64,000 nucleotides of DNA from UBA6115 sp012514225 (GCA_036756425.1 DAIOLC010000005.1:1-64000), one strand, 5' to 3'; positions 51,831 through 60,902 are shown, counted from the first letter of the stretch. Translations and numbers: made by a program. Notes: generated from the letters alone by a model not told the origin.

Positions 51831-52972
51831 GTCGTCTCCCCGCGGTTGAAGGCGCCGCGCATGTCGAATTCCCGGTAAAAGTCCTTCATGTAGTCAAGGT
51901 AGCGGTCCTCCCGGATGGCCTGCCGGGCGCCTTCCATCAGCCGGGCCAGGTAGCGCAGGTTGTGGACGCTGCACAGGCGGGCGCCGGTGATTTCGTCGGT
52001 GGCGATGAGGTGGCGGATGTAGGCGCGGGAGTAGTTCCGGCAGGCCTCGCAGTCGCAGCCCTCCTCCAATGGCCGGAAGTCCGCCTTATAGGCCGCGTTC
52101 CGCACCACCAGCCGACCTTCCCGGGTCAGCACGGTGCCGTTGCGCGCGATGCGGGTGGCCAGCACGCAGTCGAACATGTCCACGCCCCGCAGCACGCCTT
52201 CCAGCAGGCAGTCCGGCGTTCCCACGCCCATCAGGTAGCGCGGCTTGTCCCGTGGCAGGAGGGGCAGGGTGTGCTCCAGCATGTCATACATGGTTTCCTT
52301 GGGCTCGCCCACCGACAGGCCGCCGATGCCGTAGCCGGGAAAGTCCATGTCCGCGAGGGCGCGGGCGGATTCCCGTCGCAGCTCAGGGTAGAAGGCGCCT
52401 TGCACGATGCCGAAGAGCGCCTGGTCCTCCCGGGTATGGGCTTTCTTGCAGCGCAGCGCCCAGCGGTGTGTGCGCTCCATGTCCTCCCGTGCCTTTTCCT
52501 CCCCGCAGGGGTAGGGGGAGCACACGTCGAAGGCCATCGCGATGTCCGCGCCCAGCTTCTGCTGGATGTCCACCGCGCTTTCCGGGCTCATGAACAAGGG
52601 GCTGCCGTCCAGGTGGCTGCGGAAGGCCACGCCCTCCTCGGTCATGCGGTTGAGCCCGGAGAGGGAGAACACCTGGTAGCCGCCCGAGTCCGTGAGCAGG
52701 GGCCGGTCCCAGGCCATGAAGGCGTGCAGGCCGCCCGCCTCCCGGATGAGGTCCTCCCCGGGGCGCAGGTGCAGGTGGTAGGTGTTGGCCAGCACGATGG
52801 AGGCGCCGATTTCCTTCATCTCCCGCGAGGTCATCGCCTTGACGACGGCCTGGGTGCCCACCGGCATGTACACCGGGGTTTCCACCGGCCCGTGCGGGGT
52901 GTCAAGGACGCCCAGCCGGGCGCCGGACTGGCGGCAGGTGTGCTCCAGGCGGAAGGTGACGGGTGAGGGCAT
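51827..52972 (-). CDS. tgt: Queuine/preQ1 tRNA-guanine transglycosylase
   Basis: Exchanges guanine 34 of certain tRNAs for preQ1 or queuine; 381 residues. Active-site region LTDSGGYQVFSLSGLNRM, substrate loop GGLSVGEPKETMY, nucleophile region FDCVLATRIARNGTVLT, zinc site CDCEACRNYSRAYIRHL (three Cys and a His). ATG 52972 follows AAGGAGCGCC. No queuosine synthesis genes or queA are near, so the base may be imported by an ECF system, which is inference. Confidence 0.96.
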   Translation of the reverse strand: MPSPVTFRLEHTCRQSGARLGVLDTPHGPVETPVYMPVGTQAVVKAMTSREMKEIGASIVLANTYHLHLRPGEDLIREAGGLHAFMAWDRPLLTDSGGYQVFSLSGLNRMTEEGVAFRSHLDGSPLFMSPESAVDIQQKLGADIAMAFDVCSPYPCGEEKAREDMERTHRWALRCKKAHTREDQALFGIVQGAFYPELRRESARALADMDFPGYGIGGLSVGEPKETMYDMLEHTLPLLPRDKPRYLMGVGTPDCLLEGVLRGVDMFDCVLATRIARNGTVLTREGRLVVRNAAYKADFRPLEEGCDCEACRNYSRAYIRHLIATDEITGARLCSVHNLRYLARLMEGARQAIREDRYLDYMKDFYREFDMRGAFNRGETT

Positions 52973-53032
52973 GGCGCTCCTTGCTGGGTCGGTTCGTTCG
53001 GCGGGGTCCGGGCGGGGCTTTCCGCGCTCTGC

Positions 53033-53779
53033 TTACGGCGCGATGTCCGGCCACACCCGGGTCAGGCCGTCCAGCTCCCGGGCGTAAGGCGCGAAATGCG
53101 GGCTGCGGGGCCAGGGCGCAGGCAGGTATTCGGGCGGGCAGACGAAGACCATGCCCTTGCCGGTCACCGGGTGGGCGAAGCGCAGGCGCATGCCCCACAG
53201 TGCGATGAGGGATTCCCCCGCGCCGCGCGGGTTGTAGCGCGCGTCGCCCAGCAGGGGGTGGCCGAAGTGGGCCATCTGGGCGCGGATCTGGTGGGAGCGC
53301 CCGGTCTGCAGCTTGACGGCGACCAGGCTCTTTTCCGCGCTGTGGGCGACGGTCTGCCCGGAGAGCACCGCCTCCTTGCCCTGGCGCCTGAGGTAGGCGG
53401 GCAGGACGCGCACGGTGTTCTGCGCGGGGTCCTTGACCAGGTAGTCCTTCAGGGTGAAGCGGTCGGGCGTTTCGCCCGCGCATACCAGCACGTACTCCCG
53501 GCTCAGGCCGCCTTCCTTCATTTGCGCCGCGAAGCGCGCGGCCGCCTTGCTGGTGCGCGCGAAGACCAGCAGCCCGCCCACGGGGCGGTCCATGCGGTGT
53601 ACCAGGCCCAGGAAGACGTCGCCGGGCTTTTCGTACTTCTCCTTCAGGTAGCCCTTCAGGACGCCCAGCAGGTCGCGGTCCTGGGTGCGGTCGCCCTGGG
53701 TGAGCATGCGGGGCGGCTTGAGGGCGACCAGCACGTGGTTGTCCTCGAACAGGATGGGTGGAATCGCGCTTTGGCTCAC
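53033..53779 (-). CDS. RluA-family pseudouridine synthase
   Basis: rRNA or tRNA pseudouridine synthase of 248 residues without an S4 domain. Motifs: ILFEDNHVLVALKPPRMLTQ, catalytic Asp in GLVHRMDRPVGGLLVFART, and QTGRSHQIRAQMAHFGHPLLGD. The usual HRLD is HRMD here. GTG 53779 follows AAAGGAGAGAACGAA and overlaps the methyltransferase stop (GTGA). Target base unknown. Confidence 0.93.
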   Translation of the reverse strand: MSQSAIPPILFEDNHVLVALKPPRMLTQGDRTQDRDLLGVLKGYLKEKYEKPGDVFLGLVHRMDRPVGGLLVFARTSKAAARFAAQMKEGGLSREYVLVCAGETPDRFTLKDYLVKDPAQNTVRVLPAYLRRQGKEAVLSGQTVAHSAEKSLVAVKLQTGRSHQIRAQMAHFGHPLLGDARYNPRGAGESLIALWGMRLRFAHPVTGKGMVFVCPPEYLPAPWPRSPHFAPYARELDGLTRVWPDIAP

Positions 53780-54636
53780 TTCGTTCTCTCCTTTGGCCGC
53801 CACCGCCCCGTTGCGCCGGCGGGCAGCACGCCGCCGGAGGCGATGGGCAGGCACAGTTCCTGCGCGTCCAGGGCCCCCTCCGGCAGGGCGCGGCGCAGGA
53901 TGTTGCCCAGGACGGCGGGCTGGAAGCCCGTGGTATAGCCGTTGATGAGGAAGAACAGCGGCTCCTCCGACAGCAGCCCAGCGCACAGCTCCGCCAGGGG
54001 GAAGAGCTCGTCCTCCAATTTCCAGACCTCGCCGCCGGGGCCCCGGCCGTAGCTGGGCGGGTCCATCAGGATGCCGTCATACCGGCTGCCGCGGCGCAGC
54101 TCGCGCCGCACGAAAGCCTTCGCGTCCTCCACGATGTATCGGCAGCCGTCCTCCGGGGCGCCGGTCAGGCCGCGGTTTTCCCGCGCCCAGGCGACCATGC
54201 CCCGGGCCGCGTCCACATGGGTGACCTTCGCGCCGGACATCGAGAGGGCCAGGGTCGCCCCGCCGGTGTAGGCGAAGAGGTTGAGCACCCTGGCGCCGGG
54301 GCGGCCTTCGACCCGGGCGCGCATCCAGTCCCAGTTGCCGGCCTGCTCGGGGAAGAGGCCGGTGTGCTTGAAGCCCGTGGGCCGCACATAGAACCGCAGG
54401 TCCCGGTAGGCGATTTCCCAGCGCTCCGGCAGGGGCTTTTTGAAGGTCCACGCGCCGCCGCCCGCCGCGCTGCGGGCGTACACGGCGTCCGCCTGCCCCC
54501 AAAGGCCGGGCTTTGCCTTCGGCCAGATGACCTGCGGGTCTGGGCGCGCCAGCAGGTAGTCGCCCCAGCGCTCCAGCTTCATCCCTTCGCCGGCGTCCAG
54601 CACCTCGAAATCCCGCCAGGCGTCGCTCAGGAACAC
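53776..54636 (-). CDS. Class I SAM-dependent methyltransferase, RlmI-like
   Basis: A 286-residue methyltransferase. SAM-binding motif I is VLNLFAYTGGATLALSMSGA, the acidic loop is THVDAARGMVAWAREN, and the catalytic motif is ILMDPPSYGRG. A beta-hairpin region precedes it (YVRPTGFKHTGLFPEQAGNWDWM). This resembles the RlmI/YccW 23S rRNA m5C group but lacks the N-terminal PUA domain. GTG 54636 follows GGGAGGGCGCGGC and lies 10 bases inside glpK; the longer frame upstream is glpK shadow. Confidence 0.88.
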   Translation of the reverse strand: MFLSDAWRDFEVLDAGEGMKLERWGDYLLARPDPQVIWPKAKPGLWGQADAVYARSAAGGGAWTFKKPLPERWEIAYRDLRFYVRPTGFKHTGLFPEQAGNWDWMRARVEGRPGARVLNLFAYTGGATLALSMSGAKVTHVDAARGMVAWARENRGLTGAPEDGCRYIVEDAKAFVRRELRRGSRYDGILMDPPSYGRGPGGEVWKLEDELFPLAELCAGLLSEEPLFFLINGYTTGFQPAVLGNILRRALPEGALDAQELCLPIASGGVLPAGATGRWRPKERTK

Positions 54637-56141
54637 GCCGCGCCCTCCCGCCGCCCGGCGTCGGTCAGGGCGGTCTCCACGGCGGCGGCCCAGCCCGCCC
54701 TGCGGGCCTTGCGTTCGGCTTCGCCGATGGCCGGCTCGAAATCCCGCTCCGGCCGCCACAGCGCGGCGGCCTCCCGCGGGCCGTCAATCAGCCCCTTGCC
54801 CACGCCGGCCAGCAGCGCCGCGCCCAGGGCGGTGGTTTCCCGCTCCTGCGGCCGCTGCACGCGCACGCCGGAGATGTCGGCCTGCAACTGCATCATCAGG
54901 CTGTTCGCGCTGCCGCCGCCGTCCGCGCGCAGGACACCGGGATTCCGCCCCAGCGCGCCCGCCATCAGGCGCAGCAGGTCGTCGGACTGGAAGGCGATGG
55001 ACTCCAGCGCCGCGCGGGCCAGGTGGCAGCGGTTGCTGCCGCGGGTGAGGCCCAGCAGCGTGCCCCGGGCGTACATGTTCCAGTGCGGCGCACCCAGGCC
55101 GGTGAAGGCCGGGACGAAGTGGACGCCGCCGGTGTCCTCCACTTGCCGTGCCAGCTCCTCCGACTCTGCGGCGGTCTTCAGGACGCCCAGCTCGTCGCGC
55201 AGCCACTGGATGGCGGCGCCGGCGACGAACACGCTGCCCTCCAGCGCGAAAACGGGCTTGCCGCCGATTCGCCAGGCCAGGGTGGACAGCAGCCCCGGCA
55301 CGTCCCCGGCCGGCCGTTCCCCGGCGTTCATCAGCATGAAGCAGCCCGTGCCGTAGGTGTTCTTGACGTCCCCGGGGTTCAGGCAGCCCTGGCCGAACAG
55401 GGCGGCGTGCTGGTCGCCCGCCAGGGCGCAGACGGGGACGGGCCCGCCCAGCAGGGAGGGATGGAGGTCCCCCGCGGCCTGCGCGGTGTCCAGGACCCGG
55501 GGCAGCAGGGCGCGGGGCAGGTTGAAGGCCCGCAGCAGGTCGTCGTCCCAGTCCTGGGTATGCAGGTTGAACAGCATCGTGCGGCAGGCGTTGGTCGCGT
55601 CCGTCACGTGGGGCTGGCCTGACAGCAGGCGGAAGGCCAGGAAGCTGTCCACGGTGCCGAAGCACAGTTCGCCCTTTTCCGCGCGCTCTTGCAGGCCGTA
55701 CTCGTCCAGCAGCCAGCGCAGTTTGGTCGCTGAAAAATAGGCGTCCGGCACCAACCCTGTTTTCGCGCGGATGAGGGGCGCGAGCCCCTCTGCCTTGAGC
55801 CGCTCCACCATCGGCGCGGTGCGCCGGCACTGCCAGACCACGGCGGGCGCCAGGGCTTTCCCGGTTTCCCGGTCCCAGACGAGGGTGGTTTCCCGCTGGT
55901 TCGCGACGCCGGCGGCGGCGATCTGCCCGGGGCGGACGCCGGCCCTGCGGACGGCCTCCCGCATCGCGCGCATGGTGGTGTCCACCAGGTCTTCCGGCTC
56001 ATGCTCCACCCAGCCCGGGCGCGGGTAGCGCTGGGCGAACTCAAAGGCCGCCGATGCGGTGAGGCGGCCTTCGGGCGTGAATACGGCGGCGCGGGAGGAG
56101 GTGGTTCCCTGGTCCAGCGCTAGGAGAAACTGAGCGGCCAC
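54627..56141 (-). CDS. glpK: Glycerol kinase
   Basis: Phosphorylates glycerol to glycerol 3-phosphate; 504 residues, usual length. FGGY-family motifs: LLALDQGTTSSRAAVF, RPGWVEHEPEDL, VANQRETTLVWDRETG, GDQHAALFGQGC, YGTGCFMLMN and RADGGGSANSLMMQLQAD. GTG 56141 follows AAGGAGGGCGC. glpF and glpD are not nearby; the gene lies in an RNA-modification run and overlaps the methyltransferase start. It starts 18 bases after the propeller gene. Confidence 0.96.
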   Translation of the reverse strand: MAAQFLLALDQGTTSSRAAVFTPEGRLTASAAFEFAQRYPRPGWVEHEPEDLVDTTMRAMREAVRRAGVRPGQIAAAGVANQRETTLVWDRETGKALAPAVVWQCRRTAPMVERLKAEGLAPLIRAKTGLVPDAYFSATKLRWLLDEYGLQERAEKGELCFGTVDSFLAFRLLSGQPHVTDATNACRTMLFNLHTQDWDDDLLRAFNLPRALLPRVLDTAQAAGDLHPSLLGGPVPVCALAGDQHAALFGQGCLNPGDVKNTYGTGCFMLMNAGERPAGDVPGLLSTLAWRIGGKPVFALEGSVFVAGAAIQWLRDELGVLKTAAESEELARQVEDTGGVHFVPAFTGLGAPHWNMYARGTLLGLTRGSNRCHLARAALESIAFQSDDLLRLMAGALGRNPGVLRADGGGSANSLMMQLQADISGVRVQRPQERETTALGAALLAGVGKGLIDGPREAAALWRPERDFEPAIGEAERKARRAGWAAAVETALTDAGRREGAACS

Positions 56142-56159
56142 GCGCCCTCCTTGTTCGGG

Positions 56160-58877
56160 TTATTCAAGGCGGATGCCGTACATGCGGCTGTTCTCCCGCC
56201 CGGAGGTTCCGATGACCAGCACGTCGTTGTACACCGCAGGGGAGCCTTCCACCGGCCCGCCCAGCTCCAGGGTGAAGAGAACCCGCCCGCTGGCGCCGTC
56301 GAGCAGGAAGAGGCGCCCCTCCGCGTCCGCCTGGATGACGCGGGCGCGGCCGTCGGGCGTGTAGACGGCAACGGGGGAGGAGACGGAGCCGGCGGCCAGG
56401 GGCAGCTTCCACGCCTGCTCGCCGGTCGCCTTGTTCAAGGCGACGAGGGCGCCGCCCTCCTCGGTTTTGTTGAGGGTGAACAGCACCAGATGGCCGATGC
56501 CTTCCCGGCCGACCAGCGGGCTGGCTTTCAGGCCGGAGCGCTCGCCCTTGTCGTACTTGGCCTTGATTTCCACCTTCCAGGCCTCCTGGCCGGTCAGGGC
56601 GTCCAGCCGGCGCAGCACGGCCACGCCGTCCCGGCGGGAGCGGTCGAACACCGTGGTGCCGGTATACAGCGCCAGGGCGCTGTCCCCCTCCAGGTCCAGG
56701 GCGGGGGTGGCGTCGGTGTTGTCGCCCGTGTCGAAAGCCCAGACGGTCTTCAGGGTGGTCGTGTCCACGCAGCGGATGATGCCCCGCTTGTCCGCCACGA
56801 AGGCGTAGGGGCCATACATCGCGGCGGAGGCCTCGATGGAGACGCTGTTGTCCGGCTGCTTGCCCGCCTTGGTGCGCAGGTAGGTCACGTCCGGGTCGAC
56901 GGTCAGGGTTTTGGTGTCCCTGACGTCGAACACCGTGTTGAGGGTGACGGTATAGATGAGGCCGTTCTCGCCGGCCACGACCAGGCTGTCGCTGAAGCGG
57001 TCGAACAGCGCCGTGCCGTCGAAGGCCCCGTTGGTCGCGTATTGCAGCTGGTTCTTGGTCTTGCGGCCGTTGATGAATTCCGCCCGGCTGCCGTCCACCA
57101 GGTTGTAGATGAAGAAGCCGATGTCGCCCGTCTTGCCGGGCAACTTGGAGATGCCCTGGCCGAAGGCGGCCAGCGGCCGGCCCATCGGGTCCACCGACAC
57201 GCTGCCCTTCAGGGGGAAGCCGACGTCGAAGGGCTCGCGGGTGGGCTTGCCGTCGTTCAAGTCCAGGAAGTAAACCTTGCCGTCCTGCGCCGCGAAGATG
57301 ACCTCCTTCAGCGCGCGGACCGCCTTCTTTTCCTCGTTGAGGTTCATCATCTCGCGCACCTCGATGGGCCACTTGACGATGGCGGGCTGGCCCGTCCAGC
57401 CCAGGCCGTAGAGGGTGCCGGAGTCGGAGGTGCGCAGGCTGCCGACCTCGGCCTGCCAGAGGACGGACAGCTGCTCCAGCGCCATGTCCGCCGTGCCGAA
57501 GGCCGCGTTCTGGCGCATGCCGTCGCCGCGGAAGGTGAACACACCCCCGGGGTAGTAGGTGTATCCCTCCCCGCCTTGCACGTTCAGCGGCGTTTCCCGG
57601 GTATAGTCGCCCAGGCCCTTGGCGCCCCGGTAGGCGGTCTCGGTGACGTTCATACGGCCGGGGCCTTGCGCCTCGGCGGCCTGGGCGGTCAGCGCGGGCA
57701 TGGGCGTTGCGGTCGGGGCCGCCGTCGGCGCGGCGGGCTCAACCGGCTCCATCGGTTCTACGGATTCGATCGGCTCCACCGGTACTGCCGGCTCAATGGG
57801 CGCGACGGGCTCCACCGGCTCGATTGGTTCGACGGGCTCCACCGGCTCCATCGGTTCGACCGGCGCGGCCGGTTCGAAAGGCGCCGCCGGCTCGGCAGTC
57901 TGGAGCGGCGAATGCCAGTCCGTCGAGGTGATGACTTTCATGTCCGTCCCCGGCGCGCCCGTTTCGCCCGGCAGGGGGGTGAAAGCGGGCAGCAGCGCCT
58001 GCAGGGAGGGGGTTTGCGGCTCGGGCGGGGGCGCCAGGACGCCGGAAAAGGCTTCCGGCGTCGGCTGGAACACGGGCGGCGGCGTGAAGGTGGGCTCGAT
58101 GGTGGGGGCGGGGGTCGGGGTGGGCGCCGACACGGTCAGCAGAACGGTCAGGTCGGTTTTGTGCCAGGCGTCGCCCTGCTTGAATCCCGCCGTCAGCGGG
58201 CCTTCCCGTGGCGTGTCCAGGATGGAGGTCAGCGTCCAGACGGTATTGGCCGGCGCGTCCACGGCTTCCTGGACGCCCGGGATTTCGTTGTCGGCCTCGT
58301 CCCAGATGCGCACGCCGTCGATTGCGCGGCTGGCGGTGAAGGTGAACACGGTTTTCACGCCGGTCTGCACCTTGTCCTCCGGCGTGTCGAACTTGAGCAG
58401 CCGGGCCGGCTCCTGCCGGTTGACGCCCACCAGGCCCAGGGCGCCGTCCACCACCTGGTGGGAGAGGCCGCGCGCCGTGCCCAGGATGCCTTTGGCGTCC
58501 TTTGGAATCAGGAAATAGGAGACGGCCAGGATGACGGCCAGCGCGAGGAAAAGGGCCAGCAGCGCCATCGGCCAGCGCCGCGGCGGCAGGTCTTCCTCGT
58601 CGTATTCGTCCTCATACCGGGGGGCGTAGGGGGAGGGGTCGCGCCGGGGCGGCTGGTATTCGGCTTCCTCGTATACCCGGGGCGCCGGGCGCGGGGGCGG
58701 GGGCGGCACAGGCCGCGTGGCGTCGTAGCCGTAGGGAGGCGGGGGCGCGGCGCCCTCCGGCGGGTAGCCGGCGCGCAGCGGGGTTTCCCGTCCCTGCCCG
58801 GCCGCCGGGGCGCCCGGGTCCTGGTGGCGTTCGCTCCTGCGCCTGCGCGGCGCGGCCGGATATTCCTGGTTGGACAT
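56160..58877 (-). CDS. Membrane-anchored PQQ-type beta-propeller protein with EP-rich repeat
   Basis: A 905-residue protein. The cytoplasmic N-terminus (about 1-100) is Pro-, Arg- and acidic-rich. A single membrane helix follows (WPMALLALFLALAVILAVSYFLI), then a short beta domain and a Pro/Thr linker. A repeat of EPVEP/EPMEP/EPIEP units spans about 325-385. The rest is a PQQ-like beta-propeller with blades such as GKVYFLDLNDGKPTREP, GIIRCVDTTTLKTVWAFDTG, ALVALNKATGEQAWKLPL and GRLFLLDGASGRVLFTLELG. It may bind wall or protein partners outside. ATG 58877 follows AAAGGAGTCCGCTG. Confidence 0.85.
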   Translation of the reverse strand: MSNQEYPAAPRRRRSERHQDPGAPAAGQGRETPLRAGYPPEGAAPPPPYGYDATRPVPPPPPRPAPRVYEEAEYQPPRRDPSPYAPRYEDEYDEEDLPPRRWPMALLALFLALAVILAVSYFLIPKDAKGILGTARGLSHQVVDGALGLVGVNRQEPARLLKFDTPEDKVQTGVKTVFTFTASRAIDGVRIWDEADNEIPGVQEAVDAPANTVWTLTSILDTPREGPLTAGFKQGDAWHKTDLTVLLTVSAPTPTPAPTIEPTFTPPPVFQPTPEAFSGVLAPPPEPQTPSLQALLPAFTPLPGETGAPGTDMKVITSTDWHSPLQTAEPAAPFEPAAPVEPMEPVEPVEPIEPVEPVAPIEPAVPVEPIESVEPMEPVEPAAPTAAPTATPMPALTAQAAEAQGPGRMNVTETAYRGAKGLGDYTRETPLNVQGGEGYTYYPGGVFTFRGDGMRQNAAFGTADMALEQLSVLWQAEVGSLRTSDSGTLYGLGWTGQPAIVKWPIEVREMMNLNEEKKAVRALKEVIFAAQDGKVYFLDLNDGKPTREPFDVGFPLKGSVSVDPMGRPLAAFGQGISKLPGKTGDIGFFIYNLVDGSRAEFINGRKTKNQLQYATNGAFDGTALFDRFSDSLVVAGENGLIYTVTLNTVFDVRDTKTLTVDPDVTYLRTKAGKQPDNSVSIEASAAMYGPYAFVADKRGIIRCVDTTTLKTVWAFDTGDNTDATPALDLEGDSALALYTGTTVFDRSRRDGVAVLRRLDALTGQEAWKVEIKAKYDKGERSGLKASPLVGREGIGHLVLFTLNKTEEGGALVALNKATGEQAWKLPLAAGSVSSPVAVYTPDGRARVIQADAEGRLFLLDGASGRVLFTLELGGPVEGSPAVYNDVLVIGTSGRENSRMYGIRLE
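57740..57890. repeat. Minisatellite coding for EP-rich repeat
   Basis: Imperfect units of 9-12 bp (GGCTCCACCGGCTCG, GGTTCGACG and variants) repeated over about 150 bp; they encode PVEPMEPVEPVEPIEPVEP on the minus strand. Length is probably variable. Confidence 0.8.
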
Positions 58878-58920
58878 CAGCGGACTCCTTTCCTTCGGCA
58901 GGGGCGCGGGGCGCCCCCGG

Positions 58921-60306
58921 TCAAAAGGCGGTCTTCTCCCGCAGGGTCGCGGTCAGTTCGGAGACGGCCACGCGCTCCTGGGCCATGGTGTCCCGGTCGC
59001 GCAGGGTGACGGTGCCGTCCTCCAGGGTGTCGAAGTCCACCGTCACGCAATAGGGGGTTCCGGCCTCGTCCTGGCGGCGGTAGCGCTTGCCGATGGAGCC
59101 GGACTCGTCGTAGTCGGTCATGAACTCGCGGGAGAGCATCCGGTGGATTTCCCTGGCTTTTTCGCCCAGCTTGTTCTTCTGCAGCGGCAGGACGGCGGCC
59201 TTGAAGGGCGCCAGGGCGGGGTGGAGCCGCAGCACGCCGCGCACGTCGCCGCCCTCCAGCTCCTCCTCCTCGTAGGCGTCGCACAGGAAAGCCAGCGCCA
59301 CCCGGTCCGCGCCCAGGGAGGGCTCCACCACGTAGGGGATGAAGCGCTCGTTGCTCACCGGGTCGATATATTCCATGTTCTCCCCGCTGTGCTCCTGGTG
59401 CTGCTTCAAATCGAAGTCCGTGCGGTCGGCGATGCCCCAGAGCTCGCCCCAGCCGAAGGGGAAGCGGTACTCGAAGTCGGTGGTCGCCTTGGAGTAGTGG
59501 GACAGCTCCTCGGGCTTGTGGTCGCGCAGGCGCAGGTTGTCTTCCTTCATGCCCAGGCTGATCAGCCAGTCCCGGCAAAAGCCGCGCCAATACTCGAACC
59601 AGGCCAGGTCCTCCCCGGGCTTGCAGAAGAACTCCAGCTCCATCTGCTCAAACTCGCGCGTGCGGAAGGTGAAGTTGCCGGGGGTAATCTCGTTGCGGAA
59701 GGATTTGCCGATCTGGGCGACGCCCATGGGCAGCTTGCGCCGGGTGGCGCGCACGACGTTCTTGAAGTTGACGAAGATGCCCTGCGCGGTTTCCGGGCGC
59801 AGGTAGATTTCCGCCGCGGAGTCCTCCGTCACGCCCTGGTGGGTCCGGAACATCATGTTGAACTTGCGGATGCCGGTAAAATCCCGCTTGCCGCAGGTGG
59901 GGCAGGCAATCTGCTTTTCCCGCACCCAGGCTTCCAGGCGCTCGTTGCTCCAGCCGTCCGCCTGCACGGCCTCGCCCCGGCTCCGGGCGTCCTCCTCGAT
60001 GAGCTGGTCGGCGCGGAAGCGCGCCTTGCAGCCCTTGCAGTCCATCAGCGGGTCGTTAAAGTTGCCCACGTGCCCGGAGGCCACCCACACGCTGCGGTTC
60101 ATCAGGATGGCGCTGTCCAGCCCGACGTTGTGCTCGCTCTCCTGGACGAACTTCTTCCACCAGGCGCGCTTGACGTTATTCTTGAACTCCACGCCCAGGG
60201 GGCCGTAGTCCCAGGTGTTGGCCAGACCGCCGTAAATCTCCGAGCCCGGGAAAATAAAGCCGCGCACCTTGCACAGCGCGACCAGTTTGTCCATCGTCAG
60301 CGGCAC
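58921..60306 (-). CDS. glyQS: Glycyl-tRNA synthetase (dimeric, single-chain)
   Basis: Charges tRNA(Gly); class II enzyme of 461 residues, the expected length for the alpha2 type. Motifs: LVALCKVRGFIFPGSEIYGGLANTWDYGP, AEIYLRPETAQGIFVNF, motif 2 GKSFRNEITPGNFTFRTREFEQMELEFF and motif 3 EPSLGADRVALAFL, then an anticodon-binding domain. A CKGC/CPTC zinc pair lies near 85-140. GTG 60306 follows AAGGAGGACGCAAC; the frame extends further but crosses the promoter. It opens the 14-gene run. Confidence 0.96.
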   Translation of the reverse strand: MPLTMDKLVALCKVRGFIFPGSEIYGGLANTWDYGPLGVEFKNNVKRAWWKKFVQESEHNVGLDSAILMNRSVWVASGHVGNFNDPLMDCKGCKARFRADQLIEEDARSRGEAVQADGWSNERLEAWVREKQIACPTCGKRDFTGIRKFNMMFRTHQGVTEDSAAEIYLRPETAQGIFVNFKNVVRATRRKLPMGVAQIGKSFRNEITPGNFTFRTREFEQMELEFFCKPGEDLAWFEYWRGFCRDWLISLGMKEDNLRLRDHKPEELSHYSKATTDFEYRFPFGWGELWGIADRTDFDLKQHQEHSGENMEYIDPVSNERFIPYVVEPSLGADRVALAFLCDAYEEEELEGGDVRGVLRLHPALAPFKAAVLPLQKNKLGEKAREIHRMLSREFMTDYDESGSIGKRYRRQDEAGTPYCVTVDFDTLEDGTVTLRDRDTMAQERVAVSELTATLREKTAF

Positions 60307-60334
60307 GTTGCGTCCTCCTTGCATAAGCCACATT

Positions 60335-60363
60335 ATCATAGGGGCGGGCCCGCCTCTTGTCAA
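60335..60363 (-). promoter_or_regulatory. Promoter of the glyQS-ispDF run
   Basis: Minus strand TTGACA, 17-bp spacer, TATGAT, 29 bases before the GTG. No T-box signature is seen. Confidence 0.85.
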
Positions 60364-60368
60364 GAAAA

Positions 60369-60389
60369 CCCGCCCTTTCGGGGGGCGGG
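60369..60389 (-). terminator. Terminator of the YbaK-like gene
   Basis: CCCGCCC/GGGCGGG stem, 7-base loop, minus tail TTTTCTTG that leads into the next -35 box. Confidence 0.75.
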
Positions 60390-60422
60390 GAGACGTGGTG
60401 CGGGCGCCGCTTCGCCCTGGTT

Positions 60423-60902
60423 TCAGCCCGTCGGGCCCTCCGGCACCCGGCACACCGAAATCCAGGCGGAGGCGCCCGAGGCGCGCATCAGCTCCTCCGG
60501 ACTGAGTCGGACCGCGCTGTCGCCCGTGCCGCAGGCCGGGTAGACGGTGTCGAAGCGCAGCAGCGAGCTGTCCAGGTAGACCGCGACGCCCTCGTTGACC
60601 CCGAAGGGGCAGACCCCGCCCACCGGGTAGCCGACCAGCCGCCGCACTTCCTGGGGCGGGAGCATGGCGGCCTTGCAGTGGAAGAAGGCCTTGAACTTCC
60701 CGTTGTCCACCCGGGCGTCCCCCGCGGCGACCACCAGCACCGGCTTCTCCTTCACCAGGAAGGACAGGGTCTTGGCAATCTGCGCGGACGGGCAGCCCAC
60801 GGCCAGGGCGGCCAGCTCCACCGTCTGGCTGGACACCTCGAAGCGCATCGCCCGCTCCTCCAGGCCGAAGCGCCTCAGGTGCTCCTTCGCCTTGTCAAAC
60901 AA
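60423..60902 (-). CDS. YbaK/ProX-type aminoacyl-tRNA deacylase
   Basis: A 159-residue trans-editing domain protein that removes wrong amino acids from tRNA (family acts on Ala- or Cys-tRNA(Pro)). Motifs: SSQTVELAALAVGCPSAQIAKTLSF, VVAAGDARVDNGKFK, YPVGGVCPFGVNEGVAVYLD and YPACGTGDSAVRLSPEEL. TTG 60902 has AAGGAG 8 bases upstream; GTG 60911 touches that site and is less likely. It follows the zinc-ribbon membrane gene. Confidence 0.9.
   Translation of the reverse strand: MFDKAKEHLRRFGLEERAMRFEVSSQTVELAALAVGCPSAQIAKTLSFLVKEKPVLVVAAGDARVDNGKFKAFFHCKAAMLPPQEVRRLVGYPVGGVCPFGVNEGVAVYLDSSLLRFDTVYPACGTGDSAVRLSPEELMRASGASAWISVCRVPEGPTG

Noticed and set aside
54637..54759. Longer start of the RlmI-like methyltransferase
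   Set aside because: The added residues are glpK coding sequence in another frame; GTG 54636 has the ribosome site.
56151..59009. Plus-strand open frame of 952 codons over the propeller gene
   Set aside because: It is the reverse-strand shadow of a clear propeller protein; the composition is Gly/Arg/Val rich without motifs, as expected for a GC-rich gene read backwards.
60312..60422. T-box leader of glyQS
   Set aside because: The promoter lies only about 30 bases before the start codon, leaving no space for a T-box, and the AGGGTGGNACCGCG motif is absent.
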